Part shown: in pieces, positions 22,445-31,479 of the stretch
How positions within the stretch are numbered: position 1 is the first letter of the stretch
How the letters are laid out: the number at the start of each line of letters is the position of its first letter
Source: Mantis religiosa
Taxonomy: Eukaryota; Arthropoda; Insecta; Mantodea; Mantidae
Reading direction: 5' to 3'
NCBI GenBank assembly: GCA_030765055.1
Contig: CM060958.1
Location: forward strand, 114,555,972 to 114,619,971
DNA length: 64,000 nucleotides
Translations under genes and position numbers: made by a program
Notes under the pieces: generated by a model
The model's database searches: none
The model's input: the letters and a program-made list of their open reading frames with translations, nothing else
Told to the model about the DNA's origin: nothing

Positions 22445-23170
22445 TTGCCTAATCGAATCCCGTGCAAATCAGTACATTTATTATTCGAATAACTCCGAAA
22501 CTAGTAACGATAGCGAGCTCGGATAAACTTTATTACTTTTATATCGTTAAGGAGCATCTACAGACGTTCTCTCATATACTGGTTGTCCTCGGTTCGAGTC
22601 CTGAATCGGTAAATCTGAGTAACTCCTAAATTAATTATGATAGCGACTTCGGATAAACTTTATTACTTACATATGGTTAGCGGGGTCCGCAGGGTATATA
22701 CTGTATACCTGTAGTCCTTAGTTCGAGTCCTGAATCGTTTAATTTAAATATCTCTGAAACCGCTGGGTCTAGAGAAGTGAAATAACCTTTATATGGTTAT
22801 GCTTCTCATAGTTAATCATATGCTGACAACGTGTAGCTCAAGGGTCCCTGGTTCAGTTCCCATCGTCCACTGAATTATGTAATTGTGTTCTATTTCTGAT
22901 CTATTGCACATAGAACAACAGGGGAAAGCGCAGGTTTTTTTCATTCAACATATGCTGTGAATGATTTATGATTCCGTATCCTACAGACCCGTGGTTCGAT
23001 AACCGCTTCTGTCGCAATAACTTGAATCTTAAATAACTCTTGAACTAATAACGTTAGCGCAATGAAATAGCGTATACATATATACTTTAGGTCTGAATTG
23101 TTGTTGAAATGGTAATTTGCGCCTTAGGATCAGGGTTCAAATCTCGGTGGGATAATTTAAATACCTTTGA
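22445..23170 (+). repeat. Array of B-box-bearing, tRNA-like units, right arm
   Basis: B-box-like segments lie near 22451 (aatcgaatcccgtg), 22591 (ggttcgagtcctgaatcgg), 22721 (gttcgagtcctgaatcg), 22851 (gttcagttcccatcg), 22993 (ggttcgataaccgc) and 23134 (ggttcaaatctcggtggg), spaced 130-142 bp. Units 2-4 also share atatggtta/atatcgtta about 70 bases before the B box and a taaactttattac phrase. Acceptor and anticodon stems are not convincing, so these are not called as tRNA genes. They could be Pol III promoter elements, tRNA mimics or a SINE-derived satellite. Confidence 0.6.
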
Positions 23171-23773
23171 ATATAAATGCTTTTAGACGTGTTGGCAAGC
23201 TCACCCCATAAGATCATACATCATGACTTGTCTCATGTTGAGAAGAGATGTTTACCTTAACCGATTTACATAGACTTTCAAATCAAAATACTTAATCACA
23301 AAGTTTAATATATAAGCATGAGACTTAAACATAACAAGATGGTCGTAATAATTTAACTTAAGAAAAGAGAACGGATGCCCGTAGCAACAAACATAAATAG
23401 GTTAAAATATATCAAAAGGGTTCAAGAAGGTGTGTTTGAGGATGAAGTGAAGGATTCTAAGGGTGCCCGTTGATCAGTTAAACGGTGTAATAGATGAACT
23501 TGGGAAAAATATAACTGTTATGTTAAGATATTTGTGAAAAGAATCAAGAACACGTGGTTGAAGATGACGTAGAGGTGTCTACGGGTGGCAATGGGAGCTC
23601 CTAATGTAACTTTAAAACTAAAAGGCGGAGCTTAGTCGTGTTTATACTCGTTTGAATTGTCTAAATTTTATCTTCAAATCTAGCTATTTATTTCCTTTTT
23701 CAATTTTAATTTGTCAAAATTTTTCTCTCATGTGAATTGTAAAGTAGTTAAAGAATAATCGAAAACTGGGAAA

Positions 23774-24014
23774 TTAATAGAGTTTTCTTTTAGGTTTTCT
23801 CCAATAGTAGAAGCATCTTCGAACCCCTGTGGTAGCAAGATAATAGTTTTCTTTTAGGTTTTCTCCGATAGGAGCGCCACCTTCGAACTACAAAGGTGGT
23901 GGTGGTGGTGGTGGTGGTGGTGTGATGAAGTTTTCCTTTAGGTTTTCTCCGATAGGAGTGCCACCTTCGAATCCCGTTGGTGAAGGGGATGATGAAGTTT
24001 TCTATTAGGTCTGT
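23774..24014. repeat. PolB upstream triple repeat with (GGT)n, right arm
   Basis: Mirror of 20400-20640. The GGT run is at 23895-23923. Confidence 0.75.
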
Positions 24015-24022
24015 GCTAAGTG

Positions 24023-24028
24023 TATAAA
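24023..24028 (+). promoter_or_regulatory. TATA box candidate for right PolB
   Basis: TATAAA in aagtgtataaagagag, about 200 bp upstream of the ATG at 24224. Mirrored in the left arm. Motif evidence only. Confidence 0.45.
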
Positions 24029-24223
24029 GAGAGCTTTATCGATCTTAGATTGTAATTACGCTAGTGTGTTTATAGCATAGCGGATCAGCTTCTACAGTGA
24101 AATTCATCATCAGTAGCGCTGATAACTTATCAAGGTGAAGAAGAGAAGTGAGAAGTGTATCAAGACACTTACTTGGCAGCATATTCCTGAGAATTAGCCT
24201 GCACACAACAAAAAACTATAGCG

Positions 24224-27200
24224 ATGGAAGCTCTGTTAGACACTATACCTGAAAATAGGTGTAGCATATGTGCAAAGAGTTTCCTGAAAAGCTACAATAA
24301 AAAGAGACATGAGCTGGTATGTGGCCGGTTTTACGAATGTAAACATTGTGGTAACGTTTATGATACTGAGAATCGCAGAGATACTCACCAAGAACGATGC
24401 GAGAGAATAACTACTGCTAAGAAACTCAAGATCGAGCCTACCAAACATAAATTGCTGTTAATGGTTCCTGATGAAGACGATGTCGTAGAATATGAAACAG
24501 CTTTCCAGGATCGACTGAAATCATATTTCATCCAGTGCTCTACATGCCAAGACCTGAATACATATCTCCAGGAATCAAAACAGCGGATAATTCAAGCCGT
24601 TCAGAAGCAACTGAGGATGCATAAAAGTGTGAAAATTAACCTCATGGCTGAATGTCGGTTTGTGAATGCCGTTGGTGACACTACTGATAAAGCCTTTAAA
24701 ACGCCAAATCAAGCAATATTTTTAGAAAGTGACTTGGACGCCATATTGGAAAGTAAATTCAAGAAACTTTGTACTGAAATGGAGGAAAGTCAACTTAAAG
24801 GAAGCAGCTGGGCTTTATTAGCTGTTGATGGTGTGCGTGTTAGAATCAACAAGAATAATGAACTGAGGGGGACCAGTTACATCCCTCTACCGACCTCTAT
24901 TGGAGCTAAAGGAGCCTGCATAAATCCACAGAATTATGAAGATGAAAAGTGTTTTATGTATGCTGTTCTCGCAAAGTTCATTCAGAAGAATCCTCATCGT
25001 GTTAGCAAGTATAAGGATCTTCAAGAGAGATATGACCTTTCCTGCCTCTCGTTTCCTACGAGCCTGACTGATATCCCGAAATTTGAACGAAAAAATAACA
25101 TCTCTATAAATGTTTTCGGGCTGGATGAGAAAAATCAAGTGTTTCCTATGAAGGTTATCGATGAAGAACTGTCCGATCATCGCGATCTGCTTCTGTTAAG
25201 CAATTCAGCTGGACGTCATCATTACGTTTATATAAAGAATTTCGAGAGACTTATTCATCAACAAAAAACCAAATGTGAGGGAAAACTCTGTATCTGCAAA
25301 CGCTGTTTTACGCACTTTGAGTATCGAAATGGAGGAGTTGAGAGGTTAAATGAGCATAGAAAAATATGTGGCCAACACGGAGTTGCTAAGATTGTTATGC
25401 CAACTAAGGAGAAATCTATTGTTAGATTCAAGAATCATGAAAGGATGTTGAAATTACCTTATGTCATATACGCTGACTTTGAAAGCATTCTTACCCCTTA
25501 CCACGGGTGTTCTTCTAATCCCGAAACGTCTTATACAGTTCCATATCAGAAGCATATTCCTATGAGTTTCTGTGTTTATGTCAAATCCTCAGCTACAATT
25601 GAAGGTTTACAGACTGGTCTTCCTACTGAACCCTATGTATATCGAGGATATAATGCTGCACCGAAGTTTATGGAGTATGTAAGTTCTCTCGCAAAGAAAA
25701 TTAATGCTGTATACAAAACTGGTGCTCCATTAACTCTGACAGATAAGCAACAAAAATCATTCGAATCTTCTACAGAATGCTACTTATGTGGTAAAGAATT
25801 TACCGACGATAACTGGAAAGTACGAGATCATGATCATATAAGTGGTGAATATCGAGGAAGTCTACATAATCAGTGTAATCTAACCTGTAAAACGCCTAAT
25901 TATATTCCTGTCTTCATACATAACCTGAGTGGATATGACTCCCATTTCATTGTTAAGGAGTTAGGCTGTACTAGCGATAGAGTAGAAGTTATTCCTAGCT
26001 CTGAGGAAAGTTATATATCATTTTCCAAGTATGTTGGTGACATTAAACTTCGTTTTGTGGATACCTATCGCTTCCTTAGTACCAGCTTGGATAAACTAGC
26101 AAAAAATCTAACATCATATCCTGAAACTCAGAAGTACTTTGGAGCAGAGAAGATCGATTTGATGATGCGTAAAGGTGTGTTTCCCTATGATTACGTTACA
26201 TCATGGGATGTTTTGAGTGAGACAGAACTTCCTCCGAGAGAAGCATTCTACAGTAAGTTAAACAGAGAAGAAATTAGTGATGCAGAGTATCAGCATGCAA
26301 AAACCGTATGGAGTCACTTCAACATCAGAACACTAGGCGAGTACAGTGACCTCTACTTAACTTCAGATGTCCTTCTACTAGCAGATGTGTTTGAAACATT
26401 CAGAGAGCAGACCCTGAAAACCCATAAAGTTGATCCCGCACATTATTATACATCACCCGGACTTACGTGGGATGCAATGCTGTTGTACACACGAATTGAA
26501 CTGGAATTACTACAGGATTATGACCAGCTACTCATGGTTGAAGCAGGTATAAGAGGAGGATTATGCCAAGTTTCTCATCGGTATGCAGAAGCGAACAATC
26601 ACTACATGAAGGAGTATGACTCAAGTAAACCCTCTCAATATATTACGTACGAGGATTCGAATAACCAGTACGCGTGGGCTATGGGGAAGCCCCTTGCTTA
26701 CGGGGGTTTTAAGTGGGTTTCTCCTGAAGATATCAACCTAGATATACTACGAGAAGATGACCCTCTCGGATACATCTTAGAAGTGGACCTTCAATATCCT
26801 ACAGAACTCCATGACCTACACAATGATTTACCGTTCCTACCTGAGTGTATCAAGCCCCCGGGTTCTTCTACAAGGAAACTAATTCCTCACCTTGGATCAC
26901 GAACTAGGTATGTGGTGCATTACATGACCTTGAAGCAGGCCCTTAGTCATGGGTTACAACTGACTAAAATCCATCGGGTGCTACAATTTCAACAGTCATG
27001 TTGGTTAAAGCCTTATGTGGAATTCAATAACCGGCTACGACAAGGATCGAGAAATGATTTCGAGAAGGATCTTTACAAACTTTTTAACAATGCCATGTTT
27101 GGTAAAACTATGGAAAACATCAGAAACCGACTGAATATACGACTTGTCGCCGATTGGAAGACATTGGAAAAACTGGTTGCTAAGCCTACATTTATTGATA

Positions 27201-27859
27201 GAACTATATATGGACCTAATCTGGCTGCAATACACATGGCGTCCCGGGAGATAGTCTTCAACAAGCCTATATACATTGGGATGTGTGTGCTGGATATCTC
27301 GAAGACCTTGATGTATTGGTATCATTATGATGTGCTAATGCCGTATTACGGGCTTGAAAATCTGAAGCTCATGTACATGGATACTGACTCTTTCATCCAT
27401 CGTGTGACTACCGGAGACATATACCAGGATAAGTTACGTTTTCTGGAACATCTGGATACTGCTGATTATCCTAACGAGCACATATGTCATTCTACAAAAA
27501 ACAAGAAAGTGTTGGGAAAATTTAAAGATGAAGCCAATGGAAAAATCATTCGTCGTTTTGTTGGACTGAGACCGAAGATGTATGCACTCGACATCGATGG
27601 AGGCATAATCAAGAAGATAAAAGGCATAAAACATAGTGCCATTAAACAGTACATCACCTTTGAGAGCTATGTGGACTGTCTTAAAAGCAGAGAAATCATA
27701 AGAACGCCAATGAACCTAATTATGTCCCATCAACATAATGTTGCGTCAGTGGAAGTGAACAAAATATCCCTATCTCCACATGATGACAAGAGAGTAATTG
27801 CAGATGATGGAGTATCCACATATGCCCATGGACATTGTCATATTTTGAACGGCGAATGA
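24224..27859 (+). CDS. polB: Polinton-type family B DNA polymerase, right copy (1211 aa)
   Basis: Second intact copy, with the same domain order as the left gene: N-terminal zinc fingers, Exo I-III, Cys/His HNH-like insertion, Pol A VDLQYP, Pol B KLFNNAMFGK, Pol C YMDTDS and KIKG. Two residues differ from the left copy (272 Leu, 1143 Tyr). Neither change falls in a catalytic motif. The length is in the range of Polinton PolB proteins. Motif A has the Polinton form with ELHDLHND following. Likely function: replication of the element by protein priming. No separate terminal protein gene is visible, and the large N-terminal region could hold that role, but this is a guess. Nearest alternative family: the PolB of bidnaviruses, which is known to derive from Polintons. 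Confidence 0.95.
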   Translation: MEALLDTIPENRCSICAKSFLKSYNKKRHELVCGRFYECKHCGNVYDTENRRDTHQERCERITTAKKLKIEPTKHKLLLMVPDEDDVVEYETAFQDRLKSYFIQCSTCQDLNTYLQESKQRIIQAVQKQLRMHKSVKINLMAECRFVNAVGDTTDKAFKTPNQAIFLESDLDAILESKFKKLCTEMEESQLKGSSWALLAVDGVRVRINKNNELRGTSYIPLPTSIGAKGACINPQNYEDEKCFMYAVLAKFIQKNPHRVSKYKDLQERYDLSCLSFPTSLTDIPKFERKNNISINVFGLDEKNQVFPMKVIDEELSDHRDLLLLSNSAGRHHYVYIKNFERLIHQQKTKCEGKLCICKRCFTHFEYRNGGVERLNEHRKICGQHGVAKIVMPTKEKSIVRFKNHERMLKLPYVIYADFESILTPYHGCSSNPETSYTVPYQKHIPMSFCVYVKSSATIEGLQTGLPTEPYVYRGYNAAPKFMEYVSSLAKKINAVYKTGAPLTLTDKQQKSFESSTECYLCGKEFTDDNWKVRDHDHISGEYRGSLHNQCNLTCKTPNYIPVFIHNLSGYDSHFIVKELGCTSDRVEVIPSSEESYISFSKYVGDIKLRFVDTYRFLSTSLDKLAKNLTSYPETQKYFGAEKIDLMMRKGVFPYDYVTSWDVLSETELPPREAFYSKLNREEISDAEYQHAKTVWSHFNIRTLGEYSDLYLTSDVLLLADVFETFREQTLKTHKVDPAHYYTSPGLTWDAMLLYTRIELELLQDYDQLLMVEAGIRGGLCQVSHRYAEANNHYMKEYDSSKPSQYITYEDSNNQYAWAMGKPLAYGGFKWVSPEDINLDILREDDPLGYILEVDLQYPTELHDLHNDLPFLPECIKPPGSSTRKLIPHLGSRTRYVVHYMTLKQALSHGLQLTKIHRVLQFQQSCWLKPYVEFNNRLRQGSRNDFEKDLYKLFNNAMFGKTMENIRNRLNIRLVADWKTLEKLVAKPTFIDRTIYGPNLAAIHMASREIVFNKPIYIGMCVLDISKTLMYWYHYDVLMPYYGLENLKLMYMDTDSFIHRVTTGDIYQDKLRFLEHLDTADYPNEHICHSTKNKKVLGKFKDEANGKIIRRFVGLRPKMYALDIDGGIIKKIKGIKHSAIKQYITFESYVDCLKSREIIRTPMNLIMSHQHNVASVEVNKISLSPHDDKRVIADDGVSTYAHGHCHILNGE

Positions 27860-27904
27860 AAGAAGGAACCCTAGAGCAGAAAAAAAACAATTTTCATTCC
27901 GAGA

Positions 27905-27910
27905 AATAAA
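27905..27910 (+). terminator. Poly(A) signal of right PolB gene
   Basis: AATAAA in gagaaataaacac, 46 bases after the stop codon at 27859. Confidence 0.65.
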
Positions 27911-27913
27911 CAC

Positions 27914-29443
27914 TAGAACGTAGCATTAAAATATCCAAGCATGAAAACAACTGAATAATAAGAGCAGAGGAGGGCGTTAAGTCTACCGTTCAGAAAACAA
28001 ATTCTGACGCTGGTCCCAAGTCCAGAGAAAAAAGACGAGGGACGTCTACCTCACCACATAAGCTAACTGAACACACTTTAGTTAATGTTAAATAGGTAAA
28101 TTTAAAAAGTAACTACTATCTCGTAATCTGAAATATCCTTGAAAAACTTCTTAATTAGTTATAAAATGAATTGAGTAACGTAACTTGGTCTAAAATATCC
28201 CTGAAACGCGCATAAACCTCATAACATCTGAAAAAGCATGGAAATAGCATTAGAACATTGGTTTAGCGTAACGACTTATTACAAGACGATGCATAGGGGG
28301 TAAAAGCTTGAAAAAGACACAAGAGTACGAAGACATCAATCTGCATGAAAAAATGTAAGAAAACTGTACGCCTAGACCATTGCAAATATACCTCTAACAG
28401 TAAAGAAGATATCTCTAGCTGGCAAACTTTTAGCTATGAAGCTTATAGCTTTTAATCCTAGAGCTCCGAGATCATACCTCAATACCTAACCTCCAGATCC
28501 TACAGCTTTTAACCTCCTGACCAGCAACCTTTAGCTATGAAGCTTAAAACACTTAACCCTAGAGCCCTCAGATCATACCTCCATACGTAACCTTCAGATC
28601 CTACAGCCTTAAACTCTAGACCGAGAGATCTAACCTTGAATCCATACGACCTAACCACTAAACCTACAGTCTTTAACCTTTAGACATACGAGCTTAAGCT
28701 ATGAGACTTATATCCTTTAAACCCCAGGCCCTAAGATCATGCCTCAAGACCTAGCCATGTGACCATAAGAGATGAGGAACATAGTCAAAATACATAGTCT
28801 TTCAGATCAAAAGGCTGAATCAAAAAGCCTAAGATATAAGCATAAGACCTCATAACATAACAAGGTAGAATAGAGTTCCTGAAAGCATAGAGAAGGAACG
28901 AAAAACAAGAAACCCTAGCAACAAAAGAACCTCAATTTTTAGGAAAAGAGAAGCAGATACACAAAGGGTTAAATTTACTGTATAAAGATCTGTAATCAGC
29001 ATATATACCTCTTGCAGTGACAAAGATAGCTATAATATCGATATGCCTAAAAACTTTGCATCATACATACAAGTAGTTAGCATGAGAAAAGAAACATGCT
29101 TAGGATAGGTTAATGAGGTAAAAACGGGGCAGCTTAAGAAAAGAGAACGAATGTTAATACCAGAATCAACTAGGTTCAACAATGATCAAGAAGCTAAAAC
29201 CATGGGATATATTAGGTTAGGTTAAAGTGGTAGAATAGAGGAACTTAAGGAAAGAGAACAAATAGGTTAACAGGTGCAACAAAGGAAGCCACTAGCCAAA
29301 CACAGCTAGGTTATAATAAGAATGATGAAAGAAGGTAGAAATGAAAGAGTATATTAGGTTAGGTTAGTTTATAATAGGATGACATAGTAAAGCATAAATG
29401 TAGTACTTGCCCCAAGATTAACCGCCTTTAATCGCTGGACTAG
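27914..29443. repeat. Non-coding outer arm, right
   Basis: Mirror of 14971-16500: decayed repeat units and no coding frame. Contains aggttaggtt motifs near 29210 and 29355. Confidence 0.7.
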
Positions 29444-29449
29444 CAAACT

Positions 29450-30165
29450 TAACTTCAAAATTATAAGACCATACCTCAGCCTATAAAACATAGATAAAAG
29501 ACCCTACGGTCTTTATCCTCTAGACCAACAACATTTAGCTATGAACCCTGCAACTCTTAACCATAGAGTCCCAGATCATACCTCAGGACCTAACCATTAA
29601 ATCCTTCAGATATTAACATCCCATACCAACAGACTTTACCTAAGAAACCCTGCAACTCTTAACCATAGAGTCCTAGATCATACCTCAGGACCTAACCATT
29701 AAATCCTTCAGATATTAACATCCCATACCAACAGACTTTACCTAAGAAACCCTGCAACTCTTAACCCTAGAGCCTCAGATCATACCTCAGGACCTAGCCA
29801 TTAAATCCTTCAGATATCAACATCCCATACCAACAGACTTTACCTAAGAAACCCTGCAACTCTTAACCCTAGAGCCTCAGATCATACCTCGAGACCTAAC
29901 CTCTAAGTCCTATAGCTATTAACCTCCCAGACCAACAGTCTTTACCTGTGAAAAACCTGCAGCTCTTAGCACTAGACCCTCCTCCCAGATCATACATAGA
30001 GACCAAGCCCCCTAAATCCTACAGCTCACAACCATCCAGACCAACAGACTTCGCCTGTGAAACTATTAACCCTAGAGCCTTAGACCATACCTCAAGAGCT
30101 TACCATTAAATCCTGCAGCCCTACCTGTTGAAACCTGCAGCCCTTAACCCTAGAGCCTCAGATCA
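29450..30165 (-). repeat. 102-bp tandem repeat, right arm, about 7 copies
   Basis: The phrase agatcatacctc recurs near 29574, 29676, 29777, 29879, 29988, 30083 and 30159. Here three A-subtype units are adjacent, then B and C types. The order is thus different from the alternating A/B order of the left arm. Confidence 0.92.
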
Positions 30166-30315
30166 TACCTCTGGACACAGCATTATAAGGTACACCAAAT
30201 TAAGAGGATTGACTGCCTACCTAAACACTGTCTAAATCCACTAAACATACCGATTGCGCATGGCCGCCATCTTGCTCATTTGGGTCTGTTCTGGAACCGC
30301 TATTTTTAACCTACT
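30166..30315 (-). repeat. Outer terminal inverted repeat, right
   Basis: Ends ...ctatttttaacctact at 30315. Mirrors 13661-13810. Confidence 0.9.
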
Positions 30316-30321
30316 TGAGAA
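30316..30321. other. Target-site duplication, right copy (TGAGAA)
   Basis: Identical to 13655-13660. The reconstructed empty site reads aaa-TGAGAA-att. Confidence 0.92.
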
Positions 30322-30333
30322 ATTATGTAAAAT

Positions 30334-30469
30334 GATAATGGAGATGAAATGGAGTACCCAGCATTTGCCTGGCGACCTGGGAAAATCCCCGAAAAATCCA
30401 TGGTCCCGGTAAGTCGCCCACGGGAATCGAATTCGGGCCAAAGAGGAATCCACCTGAGCCATCCCGCTG
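30334..30469 (-). mobile_element. SINE family B, 5-prime part
   Basis: The minus strand begins agcgggatggctcaggtgg (tRNA-like head, B box gaattcgattcccgtgg) and continues ttttcggggattttcccagg to the 3-prime break at ggagatgaaatgg. It shares head and body with 34662 and 58997. Confidence 0.85.
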
Positions 30470-30732
30470 TTAACATTATTTTACGGTATTCTCTGTAACA
30501 GGATGTTGTTAATGGTATGAAGTGACTGTCATTTAGCCTTTAAGTCTTGCTTGTAGGCACCAAATGCTGTATTCAATAAAAACTACTTGTTGAGTTTAAC
30601 TATGAGATTTTTTGTTCCAATTTTTAAGCACAACCCATAACTATGGGAGATTGATTTACAATATTAAAATATTACTGGTGTGCTGATACGCTACATTTCT
30701 GCAGTAAGTAATTTGCCTCTATACTCTATATA

Positions 30733-30955
30733 CTGCCTGCCTCACGCCCTCTTACGCATGGCAGAGGTGGGGGATCGTCCAGCCGATACGGGGAGGAGAT
30801 GTGGTCAGCATCACGGTACTCCCAGCCGGAACGTTGGTTTTGTGACCAGACCGCTTACCTATCGTAAGCTCCTCATTTTCCTCACGATGCTGAGTGGGCG
30901 CCGGTCCTCTACCCGGGACCTAAAATCCGCACAGCATGGGTGGGATCGAACCACT
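30733..30955 (+). repeat. Dispersed repeat, family C
   Basis: Shares the phrases cttacgca.ggcagaggtgg, ccagccgga and gctcctcattttcctca-like blocks with 44120-44325. Non-coding; possibly a SINE. Confidence 0.65.
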
Positions 30956-31479
30956 TTGTGTTAGTCTCACAAGAACTTGAGAACGGCTCAACCGATTTGC
31001 CTAATTTTGGCTTTCAAATTTTTGTATAAGCCCAAGGAAGATTTAAAAGATGAGGGAAAAAAATCTGAAGTGATAATGGACAGGTTTATTAACTAAATAT
31101 GAAAGTACACACTTAAACTTTTACGTAACACATACACCTTTTATTTTCGACAAACAAAAGCATTACAAATTAGAAATACATTCCACTCCTTGCCAAAGTC
31201 TTCAAAGCTATCTCACCACATTTAATGAAATAACGTTTATCGTTTGTTATCAAGACTGAAAATTTTTTGTATAGCATGATGACATATCTTTCGAAGATTA
31301 GATACAAAATTAATTTCTGAATGCACGCTAACATTAAAAATATTTGACCACAGACAGTTGTTGCCCAATATTGGTGAATCCTTGGATACCTCCTTTATAA
31401 TTTGTGTTTGTGGATTCGTGAAGGTAAACTGAATTGACACAAAATTAATTAAATTCCTTTGTGCCTTTTTAAAGTTTGC

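Larger units (their letters stand above)
13661..30315. mobile_element. Palindromic Polinton/Maverick-like element, 16,655 bp
   Basis: Seen: both ends begin AGTAGGTTAAAAATAGCGG when read inward, flanked by a perfect 6-bp duplication TGAGAA. An 8,454-bp left arm (13661-22114) is the inverted copy of an 8,016-bp right arm (22300-30315) across a 185-bp spacer. Paired coordinates sum to 44414 from the spacer out to 14971/29443 with no net indel, and to 43976 in the outermost 150 bp. Each arm has one full-length family B DNA polymerase gene. Known: Polintons are about 15-20 kb, make 6-bp duplications, have AG...CT ends and encode protein-primed PolB. They normally also encode an rve integrase, FtsK/HerA-type ATPase, protease and capsid proteins, none of which is visible here. 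Inferred: a snap-back derivative of one Polinton end, integrated by enzymes supplied in trans. Confidence 0.9.
22300..30315. repeat. Right arm of the palindrome (8,016 bp)
   Basis: Inverted copy of 13661-22114. In spot comparisons the inner 7.1 kb shows only isolated substitutions (for example at paired positions near 20680, 16040, 15600 and 14978). The 438-bp length difference lies entirely in the tandem repeat zone outside 14971/29443. Confidence 0.95.

Noticed and set aside
22445..23170. Functional tRNA genes in the inner arms
   Set aside because: B-box-like segments are clear, but acceptor, anticodon and D-arm pairing could not be built for any unit.
13661..30315. Palindrome as a pure assembly or hairpin-read artefact
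   Set aside because: Perfect 6-bp duplications, different unique flanks, an asymmetric spacer, arm-specific substitutions and different tandem copy numbers all argue against it. Read-level confirmation is still listed as the decisive check.
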